Assembly (NCBI GenBank): GCA_003116975.1
Contig: BGKB01000133.1
Coordinates: 62,001-126,000 of the forward strand
DNA from: Aurantiochytrium sp. KH105
Lineage: Eukaryota > Sar > Bigyra > Thraustochytrida > Thraustochytriidae
Direction: 5' to 3'
DNA: 64,000 bases
The notes under the pieces: model-generated
What the model saw: only the letters and a program-made list of their open reading frames with translations
The model's database searches: none
What the model was told of the DNA's origin: nothing
Part shown: positions 9,597 to 19,170 of the stretch, piece after piece
Position numbering within the stretch: position 1 is the stretch's first letter
Layout: every line of letters begins with the position of its first letter
Translations under genes and position numbers: made by a program

Positions 9597-10611
9597 CTTT
9601 GCATTCGATTGATGTGGCTGCGCGTGCGTCGAAGGAAAGAAAGGAAAGGAAAGCAGGAGGCCCGCAGCCGGCGCCAAGCCCGCCGCGCGTGTGCACGTGC
9701 TGCTGCTGACTTGTGCACAAGGACGAGCCCGCCGGCCGCAGTGGCCGTAGCCGCTCGCTCGCTCGCGCGCTCTCGCGTCGGCCCCGCGCGAGCCTGGCGG
9801 GAGCGGGAGCGGCGAGGGGTTTCGGGCTGGAAAGGGGGGTGGAGGGACCGAGGGAGGGGGTGCAGGAGAAGGAGGTAGGGCTGGCGCTCTTTTTTTTTTT
9901 CTTTCCTTCTTCCCCAAGGACTCGAGGCTTCCACTCTTCTGTTCTGTTTCCAGACGCGCTTCCCCGAGACGCCGCGGCGTGGCGAGGCGGCCTGCAAAAA
10001 CTCGACAGAGTTCCAGCTCAGCTCCTGCCCGCTACGGTTGGCTGCCATCCCATCGCAGACGGCCAGCCGGCCGGCACGCCGACCTGGCCCAACCCGAAGA
10101 AGCCGGCTGTCTTCAAGTTCCTGGGCCGGGTCCTCGCGCCCACGCTGAGTCGTGGTCGGTCCCTAGCCCCCGCCCACCGCCTCCCTAGCACACACACGCT
10201 CACACATACACACGCAAACCAGAGCATGACCTAACGCTCCTGCTGCGCCGCCGCGCGGAAGGAAGCCGGAGGGTCGGCGAGAAGCTCGGCGCGGCTCGCC
10301 CGCTCTCCGGGGCGCGCATCAGCCAGCGTCGCGGCGATGTGCCTCGCCGCAGCTCGATCGCTCGCGGCCGCTGCCGCAGCTGCGGCTAGGCCCTCCGCAG
10401 GCGCTCGATTGGCGCCGCCGCCGGCCTCTGCCGGCAATGCCGAAGAAGGAAAGGGAGAAAGGTGGGCCGGCCCAACCAACCAACCACCGGCCCAGCGTTT
10501 CCGGCGCCGCCACCTGGATTTCTAGGAGCACCGGCCGGGTGTTCTGGGCCAGACAGGGGACGCTGCGGTATCGCGCGGCACGGCCTGCCGGCCGGCCGGC
10601 CAGCCTGCGCA

Positions 10612-10650
10612 GGAGCGGAGCGGAGCGGAGCGGAGCGGAGCGGAGCGGAG
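10612..10650. repeat. GGAGC pentanucleotide repeat
   Basis: Around eight perfect tandem GGAGC/CGGAG units in a CpG-rich, non-coding stretch. Confidence 0.95.
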
Positions 10651-12029
10651 GGCCGTAGGCGGACGGGCGGGCGGGAAGGCAGGCCGGAGCGGCGCGAGGG
10701 GCCGAGCGAGAGCGCGAGCGAGGCAGCGAGGAGGGCCTCTTGGGAGCCGACAAAATGAAAGATGAGAGCGAGGCGAGAGAACGGCAAAGAGAACGGGCTC
10801 ATCAGAGGTGGGCGTAGGGGCGATCCGGTGGGAGGTGCTAGGGTGCAGCTACAAGAACACGGTCGCGGCTTGCGGGCACGTGCACAGAACACGCCTTGCT
10901 GCACAGAGAAATCGAGTGCGGCGGATTGGAACGGAACCGCGCAAGAATATGGCCGGGGCAGGGGGACATGATGGCCGAGTCAGTGGAGCGAGCGTCCGAA
11001 GCGCTAAAAAAGAAAAAGGAAAAAAAAAGGACGACGTCGCGACAGCAGCGACAGCGGCCTCGTTCTGCGCACGGCCAACCCGCACCGTGACGTGACGAGC
11101 TGAGCTATTCAGTGGCGTCGCGACGAATGCTGTGGCTGTAGCACGTGCTGGTATGCATTGCTGGCTAAGGACAGAGCGGAGGCGTGGAAGGTGTCTGAGA
11201 TGGAAAGTCTTGGCTTTTTGGCCCCGATTCGACCTCCGAAAAAGGGTTGTTCGGCAGGGCACGTGCCATCCGCAGGTGCACGTGGCATCACCGGCGCGCG
11301 TGTCGCGCTGCTGCGACCAATGCAAATCGTGTCGAGGATGGCATGCCGCAGAGACGGGCGGCTGCGGAGAGCACAACAGGGCTGGCTGCCAGCGGCAGCG
11401 GTGCGGCGAATAACAATGCGCGAGAGTTTGCGGCAGCCAGGGCACGCGCCCTCGTGCCGGCTCGGACCGTCGGGGGGTAGACAAGTCTGTACGCGCGCCG
11501 ACGGATGAGTCCTCGCTGCCGCAGCCGCAGCGACACTGCGACAGCGACAGCGACGTAAGGTAGGACGCTGGCGCATGCACATAGACGCTCTTTCATCGAC
11601 ATCGGCCAGAACCTGGCTCAGGCAAAAGCATGTGCAGGGCTGGCTGTGTCCTGTCGCTGGCAAATTGGCACGACATTTCAGACTCTCCTCGCACTGGCGG
11701 CTGCGGGCTGCAGTGGCAGCTGGCACGTGGCTGATCCATGAAAGAGTGGACAAGGAGTGCACAAGGAGTTCGCAGCAGCCAGCTGCAGCTGCAGCCACAG
11801 GCCATGGCAGCCGCCGACTCTCTGGGCAGGTGTATTTTGCTGGTCACAGCCACCGCCAATCGACACGCCGCCACGATGAAGATCATGTTTTATCAAGATT
11901 GACCAAACTGCACGGCTGTTCTACCTCTGGAAACGGATGTGCAGCGCAAAAATGAATGAATAGTGTTATCCGCCAGCAGGATTGCAGATAGTAGCTCGAG
12001 GTGCGATGTAGAAGTAAAATATGAGCTAG

Positions 12030-13118
12030 CTAGCGCAAGCTCTTGCGACGAGCGATGAGGGCCACAAGCGCGATGAGCAAGACGCCAAGCTGGCGAGGCG
12101 AGGCACCCGTAGACTTGGTCAGCGAGCGCATGAGGCCAGAGGGAAGCGTAAATACCAAAATAAAGAGACCGCCATTGGCGAGAATGCGCAACCATCCGAG
12201 CAAGGTAACCTTTTCAATCTGGGCCGCCTTCTCATCGGGACGGACCGGGTCCCATTCCGTAACGCCTTCGCGTGAGAGCGCGCGATAGACCGAGTAAATA
12301 CCGTGTGGGCTGATACGGGCCATCTTGTCCCAGAGAATGGCGTCGTAGCCAACAATAATGCGCGTCTGGTCGTTCGCGACACCGTCAAGGATCCAGGCCG
12401 CCGCCTCCGAAGCTGGCATGCCCGGGATCTTGTCGAAATCGCTCGCGACCCGAGTGTCCTTGCCTGAGGCGTCCTTGCCATATTCCGAGTTCCGTACAAT
12501 GTTGGTCCGAATGAAACCTGGATGCACGCACGCTACCTTGACGTGCGGGGCCTTGGCGTACGTCTCTGTGAGAAGCGCTTCCGTGAGACCACGCACCGCA
12601 AACTTGGACACCGTGTAGCAGCCCTGCTCTGGCCACGTCCAGTAGCTGTTTACCGAGCACGTGACAACCACATACCCCTTGTCTTGGCGCACAATGTGCG
12701 GCAGGAAAACGCGAATCGAGTGCAGCACACCAAAGTAATCCACGTCAAAGCAATTGTCCCATTCGCGCTCCTTTTTGGCAACATGCTCCTCCGAGGCGTC
12801 GTCGCCGTGGATGAGCGGGCCATGCGCGAATATTCCAGCGTTGGCAAACAAAAGGTTGATCCTGTTCTCGTTCTCCGCAAGAATCTCTTTGGCGAAGCGT
12901 TGCAGGGCTGCACGGTCCGTCACGTCCACCTTGCGTCCCATGACCCGCACGCCCTGCGACTTTGCTGCATTGGCGCGCTCAATGGTTTCTTTGATGCTCG
13001 CCTCCGACACGTCGCAAAAGGCTACGTGGCATCCGGCCTCGGCCAGCTGTACGACCATCTCCTGGCCCATCCCGGACCCGCCTCCCGTGATCACCGCGAC
13101 GAGACCCTCGACCTTCAT
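12030..13118 (-). CDS. Short-chain dehydrogenase/reductase (SDR), membrane-anchored, copy A
   Basis: 362 residues with the classical SDR Rossmann fold. The cofactor loop TGGGSGMG is at residues 11-18, followed by a DVTD motif, the NAG motif (LLFANAGI), the catalytic Ser in TCSVNSYW and the Tyr-x-x-x-Lys pair in CYTVSKFA. A CDVS at the end of strand 2 suggests NAD(H) preference. After the catalytic core come about 110 extra residues ending in a hydrophobic helix (LGVLLIALVALIA) and a basic tail, so the enzyme is probably tethered to a membrane facing the cytosol. The substrate cannot be told from sequence. A closely similar copy lies 0.9 kb upstream on the same strand. The start MKVEGLVAVITGG matches the paralogue. 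Confidence 0.9.
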   Translation of the reverse strand: MKVEGLVAVITGGGSGMGQEMVVQLAEAGCHVAFCDVSEASIKETIERANAAKSQGVRVMGRKVDVTDRAALQRFAKEILAENENRINLLFANAGIFAHGPLIHGDDASEEHVAKKEREWDNCFDVDYFGVLHSIRVFLPHIVRQDKGYVVVTCSVNSYWTWPEQGCYTVSKFAVRGLTEALLTETYAKAPHVKVACVHPGFIRTNIVRNSEYGKDASGKDTRVASDFDKIPGMPASEAAAWILDGVANDQTRIIVGYDAILWDKMARISPHGIYSVYRALSREGVTEWDPVRPDEKAAQIEKVTLLGWLRILANGGLFILVFTLPSGLMRSLTKSTGASPRQLGVLLIALVALIARRKSLR

Positions 13119-14039
13119 GGCGGCCGCTGTTGATCACCTTTACCTTTTCTCGTTTCGTCTTGGCTCTTTTTATCTTTTTACCTCTTCCCCCCTCTTGTAC
13201 AACAACTCGCTCTTGCTATCGTCGTCGTCGTCGTCGTTGTCGTTGGGGTCGTTGAGTCGTTGAGATGAGAAGCTCCGGACCTTGGTCTGAGTTTGCGGGC
13301 AACTTGATAGATTCTTCGCTTTTGCGGGTTTGCTGACCCAGCCAGACCTGGTGCTGCTTCCTCCTTTTGCGGCTTTCACGAACGAACCCCGGCAGTGCAG
13401 CCAGCTACTCATCCGACAAAGTGGGTCCCGCAATGGGTATCCTGCACCCGCCGCGACCCCAGGGCGGCGGACTGGACGCGACGGGGCGGGCATCTATCTT
13501 CATTCGCGGAGGAACGGCCGCGACGTAGTTTTCGCCAGGAAGGCATAGGCGCGCCGCAGCGGGCGGCAGAACGGCAGCGTCCTGGCTAGATCGAGGAGCC
13601 GCCGCTCAAGGTCCAGGTCGAGCTCACAAACTCCGCTCTCTTCGTTGACGCATTGCCCGCCTGCCAACTATAGGTCTACTAGTAATCCAGGTCTACTGGA
13701 AGAGAAGATGCTGCAGTTTTTACTCACGAAGATACACGCGGCCAGGTGGGCGACCGTGGAGCGAAATGCGAATGCTTGCGAGGGTAAGAGACGCCAGGAC
13801 CATGGTATTCAACAGGTCATGGCGATGTGGCCGGTCAAAGGCGCGAACCCCTCGCCGACTGTGACAATTGGGACTGCCAGATGATGAAAGAATGAGAATA
13901 TCTTCAGCGAGCGCAAATATTGGCGCGGCACAGAGGCCTCAGGCTGGCTACAATTGGTGAGTGAATAGTTGTGGACTTGCTTACTTGGTATGTATCTAGT
14001 GTAAAAGCGACAAAGAAGAACGAAATGCATCATATCAAA
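13119..14039. other. Intergenic between the two SDR copies
   Basis: About 0.9 kb containing the promoter of SDR copy A (a GTC/GAC trinucleotide run lies near 13,225) and the 3' UTR of copy B. No gene or RNA is recognisable. Confidence 0.6.
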
Positions 14040-15134
14040 TCAAATACGGGAGCGCGAGGAGCGCTGGAGCTTGACGAGCGCGAGAATGGCAGAAAGGGTA
14101 AGAACCTGCGATGCCGAAGCGCCCGTAAGCTGGCGAATCAAGTTCATGGCCGTGGCGGGAGCGCTAAAGATAAGGAAAAAGAGGCCACCGTCCTTGAGGA
14201 AGCGCAACCAGCCGAGCAAGGAAACCTTCTTGGCCTGGACAATGTTCTCAGAAGCACGAGTCGGGTCCCACTGGGCAATGCCCTCCCGGCCGAGAGCGCC
14301 AAAGACCTTGTACCCGCCGTGGGGGCTGAGACGGTTCATCTTGTCCCAAAGCACAGCGTCATAGCCGACGAGAATACGCGTGTGGTCACGAGCGACGCCG
14401 TCGAGGATCCACTCGGCGGCCTCCGCAGACGAGAGACCCGCAATTTTGTCAAAGTCGCCGGTAATGTCCGAAGTCTTGCCCTCCTTGTTCTTGGCAAAGG
14501 TCGAATTGCGCACGATGTTCGTACGTACGCCACCAGGGTGCACACACGCCACTTGGACGTGCGGGGCCTTGGCATACGTTTCGACGAGGAGAGACTCGGT
14601 CAAGCCGCGAACGCCAAACTTGGCGGCCGTGTAGCAGCTGTGCTCGGGCCACGTCCAAAAGCCATTCACAGAGCTCGTCACCACAACGTAGCCCTTGTCT
14701 TGGCGCACAATATGCGGGAGAAACGCGCGGAGTGTGTACAGCACGCCAAAAAAGTCGATCTCGAAGCAACGGTCCCACTCGCGCTCCTTGCTGGCAATCT
14801 GCTCGGCCGTCGCGTTGGCGTCGTGAATGAGCGGGCCGTGCGAGGCGATACCTGCATTGGCAAACAACAAGTGGAGCTTGTCGTTGTTCTTGGACACGAC
14901 CTCCTCTGCGAAGCGCTGGAGGCCTTCCCGGTCCGTCACGTCGACCTTGCCGCCCATGACGCGAATTCCCTTGCGCGCCGTGGCCTCGGCGAGCTTGACA
15001 GTCTCGTCAATGCCGGCTTGCGAGACGTCGCAGAACGCGACGTGGCAGCCAGCCTTGGCCAGCTGCACCACGAGGTCCCGGCCCATGCCGGACCCGCCGC
15101 CCGTCACCATTGCTACAAGACCTTCGACCTTCAT
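14040..15134 (-). CDS. Short-chain dehydrogenase/reductase (SDR), membrane-anchored, copy B
   Basis: 364 residues from the ATG that aligns with the paralogue (MKVEGLVAMVTGGGSGMG). An in-frame ATG 39 bases upstream would add 13 unconserved residues and is less likely. All SDR motifs are present: TGGGSGMG, DVTD, FANAGI, Ser in TSSVNGFW and YTAAK. The C terminus again ends in a weakly hydrophobic helix and basic residues. Copies A and B align along their whole length with the same extra C-terminal segment (WDKM..SPHG and LLGWLR blocks), so they are a tandem duplication. Divergence is spread evenly, implying an older event than the neighbouring three-gene array. Function beyond NAD(P)-dependent alcohol/ketone oxidoreduction is unknown. 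Confidence 0.9.
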   Translation of the reverse strand: MKVEGLVAMVTGGGSGMGRDLVVQLAKAGCHVAFCDVSQAGIDETVKLAEATARKGIRVMGGKVDVTDREGLQRFAEEVVSKNNDKLHLLFANAGIASHGPLIHDANATAEQIASKEREWDRCFEIDFFGVLYTLRAFLPHIVRQDKGYVVVTSSVNGFWTWPEHSCYTAAKFGVRGLTESLLVETYAKAPHVQVACVHPGGVRTNIVRNSTFAKNKEGKTSDITGDFDKIAGLSSAEAAEWILDGVARDHTRILVGYDAVLWDKMNRLSPHGGYKVFGALGREGIAQWDPTRASENIVQAKKVSLLGWLRFLKDGGLFFLIFSAPATAMNLIRQLTGASASQVLTLSAILALVKLQRSSRSRI

Positions 15135-15780
15135 GCTTGCGTGTCTTTGCTCTAGATCCCCAATCAATAACACACCAACTCAATACGACTCTTCCTCTGC
15201 GTGCTCTTCCGGTCCAGGTCCTGCTCCGGGTCGTTCTGGTTTTGCTACGCTCGCCCGCCCGCCCGCCCGAATTGCGCGCTCCACCTCCCTGGCATACATA
15301 CATACAGACTGCTGGCCAGGCGGGCTCGCAGGCAGGCAGGCAGGCAGGCGCCTTCCTGCGCATTCGAGACGGGGCTGCTCCAGGGCGCCCTCGCCGCGCT
15401 CGCGCGCACTTTCGCAAGCCGAAGGCGCCCTCGCCCTCGTTCGCGCCAGGCTACGCCTTCATGCGCTCGCGCTGCACTATCTATACTACACTGTTTGCCG
15501 CGTGCCGCTCCATCCTACCTTCAGCTCCTACTGCCTAGTAGAGCGACGGTATTGGCGCACACCGCTGGGACGCAGTCCCCGCGCGCACCCCCTTCCTTCC
15601 CCTAAACTGTCGATCTCTCGCTCGCCGTGAATACGAAGAGCTACGCAGCGGTGCGTTACAGCTGGCAGGCAAGCGGTGTATGCAGTGCTACATCACAGCT
15701 GGCAGGCAAGCGGTATGGCTTTTCAACTTCTTACTGTATATTTATCTTTTGTCCGGGCCTTTCAGGGTTTAGCTCTTACC
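15135..15780. other. SDR-B upstream region and 3' flank of the TIR-like array
   Basis: The left 480 bases are pyrimidine- and CpG-rich upstream DNA of SDR copy B. From about 15,621 the sequence is homologous to the 3' flanks of the other two array units (GCTACGCAGCG block, GGCAGGCAAGCGGT block, TTTATCTTTTGTCCGGG block). Here the GCTGGCAGGCAAGCGGT element is itself doubled about 38 bases apart. Confidence 0.7.
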
Positions 15781-18700
15781 TTAGGCTGCAAGGTGCAGAG
15801 ACATGCGCGGAAGCTTCGCAAAGGCAGCGTCAAGGCGCGTAGCGTGCTGATAAAAGGCGTCAAATAAAACGCTTTGCAAGTCCGCGGGACGATACACGTC
15901 AAACTCACCGTCATCATCAACTTCTTCATCACTGAACCGGATCAGCTTGGAATGAGGTCGCGCACTTGACCCTTCCGTGTCCAAAATCGTTGGATGCGCT
16001 GCCAGCGCCGAAGCAGTAATGCTGTCGCTCGCCACCAGCACGACGGCGTAGATGTGCTTGGTAAGCTTTTCCTTTGCGCTCTCGACCGTTCTAACGATAT
16101 CGACATGATAGTCTGCGAAACGCACGTCTTTGATGGCCGCACCAAGGCAAGTATCCTTTTCGACCACCAAGATCCGTCGCAGGCTTGTTGCGATCCAATC
16201 AAAGCCGATCTCGTCACATTGAACCGCCTCGTCGGGGTAGTACCCCTTCAGCTCTTTAAAAAGACGCTCGCGATACGTCACAAAGTAAGGCTCCACTGTA
16301 CATGCGACAAAGTCCTTCTCCTGGAACGACATCTCCGATCTCTCCTCGCGCAGCTTGGCGAAGCCTATCCAGCTGAACGACAAGATCTTGAACACGTGGT
16401 ATGCCGGCACAGAATGGGCCGCGAAGCCGTCGAAAATGTGCGAGAACGCTTGCGTCCAGTGGAAGACAGCTTTCGCGACGTTGCCCCTCCAGTACCAGCT
16501 TTGGCCGCGGCACTTTGAGGTGAGGTTCAGTCGCGGGTCGCAAGGGCCGTAAAGGTCGACCTGCACGCTTATGGCTCTCTCGAAGTCCTCCTCCACCACG
16601 GATGCTGGCTTGCCGCTCAGATCGCTCAGCTTTGCTCGGTGGACGTACAAGGCCCCCAGGTCAGCCTGGAGTGCTTCATCACGTTCCATTGTCGAAATTG
16701 CCGCATCCAGCATCTTCGTCGCCTTTTCGATGTCTGCTGCCTTGTCTCGAGCCGAGAAACTGGTGATCGTCATATGGCAGTTCACGAGCGTACGGGCCAG
16801 AACGTACTGGGCTCGAGCACAGAGAGGGTCCCCACTTGCTTCAAGAATAGCAATGGCCGCATCGCAGCAGAGCTCTGCGCAGGCCACGGCCCTGTCGCCG
16901 CTAAATGTGTCGCAATACAGACGACCCATGGAAAAGAGCGCACGTCCCAATACATTTTCCAGATCGGCACAGCGCGCGAGAGAGGGTTTCGGGGTACCGT
17001 ACAGCTCTTTGCTGACCTTTTCGGAGATGCGCTCAAGCATGTTGATCCCTTCCGCGAGCCTCCCTTGGATAGTGAATGCCGGGGCGAGTGCGACAAATGC
17101 ATTGGTGGCGTCGACAACATCCAGGCTTCTTTCGATAAAGTTTAACTGCGGTGTGAGGTTTCCAGGGCCTCTGTGCTGTCTGATGAGATCTTTGGTGGGC
17201 TTGAGAATGACTTCTATGATTGCCAAACGCGTCTTCAAGTAGATCTGCGCACTGTAGTTGTTCGAGGCTTCTAGGCTCTTGCCTTGATCTACAAGTGCGT
17301 GACTAAGCTTGTCGAATTCAGCCTGGCCGTCTCGATGGTCGTCCTCGGGTGCTTCGTCTTGTTTTGAATGCATGACGTTGTTGCTGAACGCGATTAGGTC
17401 CTCTTTGACGGCCTTTGGCATGACGGCACGCAGGGTCCGGCCTTCATCGACAGCAACGGCGATTTCAGCGCGGCACGACTCGCGAGAGACCACAGAAGGG
17501 TTCTTCCAGTCATCGATGACCATGGCGAAACTCTGTGTTGACCGAATGGCATCAAACGAGTCCACACGCGTACTTTCGTTCTGGCCTCTTGGCCTTGCGT
17601 TGCTCACGAGGTCGATCCACCAGTAAACGCGAGGCTGCGAATTGTCGGCCAGACTATCGATGACCGTCTGGAAGGGCCGATCGGGGTGGTAGCAGACAAA
17701 GTGCGTCGCTTTGTCAAACCAAGGGTTTGTGTCCTTCTCCGCCGAATCTTCGGCCAACCCAAACAGCACATCTCGCATGGCAGCACCACGCTCCGAGCCT
17801 AGGAAGCTCTCCAGGCCGGCAAAGCCTCTTTCTTCGTCATCGACCCCGCGATCCATCTTTTCGGCAAGCAAGGCTGCTACTTGAAAGGCATCGAGTTTAT
17901 CGAGTGTGTTGGAGGCAATGAAGCGGCCCAAGAGTTTGACGAATGCCGAGCTGACGCCTCGCACACGAGGCTTGGCATGAGGTTCGTCCGCAGATGCAAA
18001 CGGGGCCATTGGCGGCTGAGCAAGGGTCTCGCGAGGAGTTTGCGTCATGTCCCTGTCCATGCGCTGTGTCTTGTTCGGCTGTGGCGAGGCCTCTGGTTCA
18101 GGTGACAGTGGACGTTTTGGGCCGGGGCCTTGGTTGTTTGCTTCGTCTCTGGGGCGGTGCAACATATCCTTGAGCCAGACTTTGTATTCCTCGGACGATT
18201 TCGCATCAAAATTCTTCTCTGGATTTATGAAAAGAATTGCAGCGGTCCATTTGGCAAAGTCTGCGACGAGGAGGCCCCCTCGAGAGTTGCGGCAAAGGAG
18301 CCACCCAATTTTACGGAGGCTCCAGGTAAAACCTTTTCTCCGTTTCACAAACTCCAGAAATATATGAGGCGAGGTGCTGGTGGTGTTCTGGCCAACAAAG
18401 TCTCCGAGAAGGGCACTCACGATGCCAAATGTATTCCCTGTTTTGTGAAAATTATCACTCGGAAGCTTCTCTGCGAAGGCATTCAAAGAGAACAGGGCAA
18501 GCCATTTCGAGAGCATTGTCTCTCTTTCGCTCGGACTGGCCATAGCGAGCTCACCTTGATGCGTAATACCTAGCTTAGAAAACTTGAACTTTTTTCCTCC
18601 TGCTTTTTCCACGAGCGTGCTTCCGGTGACCTTTAGGAACTCATCCAGCATTGATTTGAGCGATTTGGCGTCAGTGTTGGAGTTGGTTAGGAACCTTAGG

Positions 18701-19170
18701 ACATGCGGCTGCAGGTTTGGTATGATGCGGAGATCTTGAATCTCCTCGGAGTCGAGTTCCCTTGCTGAATTATAAGTTTTCAACACTTCCTCAAGCAGCT
18801 TTTGGATCTTATAGAGATCATAAAAGCGACTTTTCTTCTTTTTGAATCTGCTTGGGTCTGTGAGGATGTTTGTGATATCTTGTTCATATTGGCGAAGATT
18901 TTCGATAAAGTCCGCGTTATTTTCCACATGACTCCAGAAAAAATCTCCGGCGTCATCTTCGATGTGACCACCCCCGGCTCCGACGGCCTGCTTGTTATCA
19001 AAAGCCCTTAGCCGAGCTGCAACATCCTTTTTCTCTGCCTCCACATATGCGTTGAACTCCTCTGACAGCGAATCAGAGCGATGAAGATTCTCCGGCTGCG
19101 GCTCATGAACGTTTAAGTCAGCAAGCTCCTCCTCGTCTCCAAGGTCTTCGCCACCGCGCAAGTTCTCCAT
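15781..19170 (-). CDS. TIR-like / TPR-like / pseudo-receiver signalling protein, copy 1
   Basis: 1129 residues from MENLRGGE, the ATG that aligns with the other copies; a longer in-frame extension runs through a promoter minisatellite and is rejected. The N-terminal 450 residues are helical, Lys/Glu-rich and differ from copies 2 and 3. Next come a low-complexity, basic, Pro/Ser-rich linker and a conserved VRGVSSxFVKLLGRF segment. The TIR-like domain has ATHFVCYHP, then YWWIDLVSNAR, then VIDDWKNP and SRESCRAEIAVAV. A long helical TPR-like region rich in Ala and Leu follows. The C terminus begins RRILVVEKD and ends in a VYRPADLQSVL segment, the outline of a CheY-type receiver without the phospho-acceptor Asp. 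No signal peptide is present, so it is probably intracellular. Copy 1 lacks the roughly 40-residue hydrophobic insert seen in copies 2 and 3. The pathway is unknown; signalling or innate-immune-like function is inference. Confidence 0.75.
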   Translation of the reverse strand: MENLRGGEDLGDEEELADLNVHEPQPENLHRSDSLSEEFNAYVEAEKKDVAARLRAFDNKQAVGAGGGHIEDDAGDFFWSHVENNADFIENLRQYEQDITNILTDPSRFKKKKSRFYDLYKIQKLLEEVLKTYNSARELDSEEIQDLRIIPNLQPHVLRFLTNSNTDAKSLKSMLDEFLKVTGSTLVEKAGGKKFKFSKLGITHQGELAMASPSERETMLSKWLALFSLNAFAEKLPSDNFHKTGNTFGIVSALLGDFVGQNTTSTSPHIFLEFVKRRKGFTWSLRKIGWLLCRNSRGGLLVADFAKWTAAILFINPEKNFDAKSSEEYKVWLKDMLHRPRDEANNQGPGPKRPLSPEPEASPQPNKTQRMDRDMTQTPRETLAQPPMAPFASADEPHAKPRVRGVSSAFVKLLGRFIASNTLDKLDAFQVAALLAEKMDRGVDDEERGFAGLESFLGSERGAAMRDVLFGLAEDSAEKDTNPWFDKATHFVCYHPDRPFQTVIDSLADNSQPRVYWWIDLVSNARPRGQNESTRVDSFDAIRSTQSFAMVIDDWKNPSVVSRESCRAEIAVAVDEGRTLRAVMPKAVKEDLIAFSNNVMHSKQDEAPEDDHRDGQAEFDKLSHALVDQGKSLEASNNYSAQIYLKTRLAIIEVILKPTKDLIRQHRGPGNLTPQLNFIERSLDVVDATNAFVALAPAFTIQGRLAEGINMLERISEKVSKELYGTPKPSLARCADLENVLGRALFSMGRLYCDTFSGDRAVACAELCCDAAIAILEASGDPLCARAQYVLARTLVNCHMTITSFSARDKAADIEKATKMLDAAISTMERDEALQADLGALYVHRAKLSDLSGKPASVVEEDFERAISVQVDLYGPCDPRLNLTSKCRGQSWYWRGNVAKAVFHWTQAFSHIFDGFAAHSVPAYHVFKILSFSWIGFAKLREERSEMSFQEKDFVACTVEPYFVTYRERLFKELKGYYPDEAVQCDEIGFDWIATSLRRILVVEKDTCLGAAIKDVRFADYHVDIVRTVESAKEKLTKHIYAVVLVASDSITASALAAHPTILDTEGSSARPHSKLIRFSDEEVDDDGEFDVYRPADLQSVLFDAFYQHATRLDAAFAKLPRMSLHLAA

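Larger units (their letters stand above)
8366..12029. other. Gene-poor 3.7 kb region with microsatellites and CpG-rich DNA
   Basis: No intact gene is recognisable. From the left it holds a GCTA-type simple repeat beside the protease start (8372-8415), TTCG/GAGC tetranucleotide runs near 8455-8510, a possible coding relic on the minus strand (about 9250-9530), a CTTT microsatellite beside an N base at 9519, a GGAGC pentamer array, and a CpG-rich stretch to about 11,900. Open frames of 100-240 codons on both strands are composed of low-complexity Arg/Ala/Pro/Ser and look like GC-driven artefacts. Confidence 0.6.

Noticed and set aside
10849-11580. Minus-strand open frame of 243 codons in the gene-poor region
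   Set aside because: Cys/Arg/Ser/Pro-rich sequence without domains in CpG-rich DNA; overlapping frames on the other strand are equally long.
13971-15155. Plus-strand open frame of 394 codons across SDR copy B
   Set aside because: Antisense to a gene with a complete set of SDR motifs; the product has no recognisable fold.
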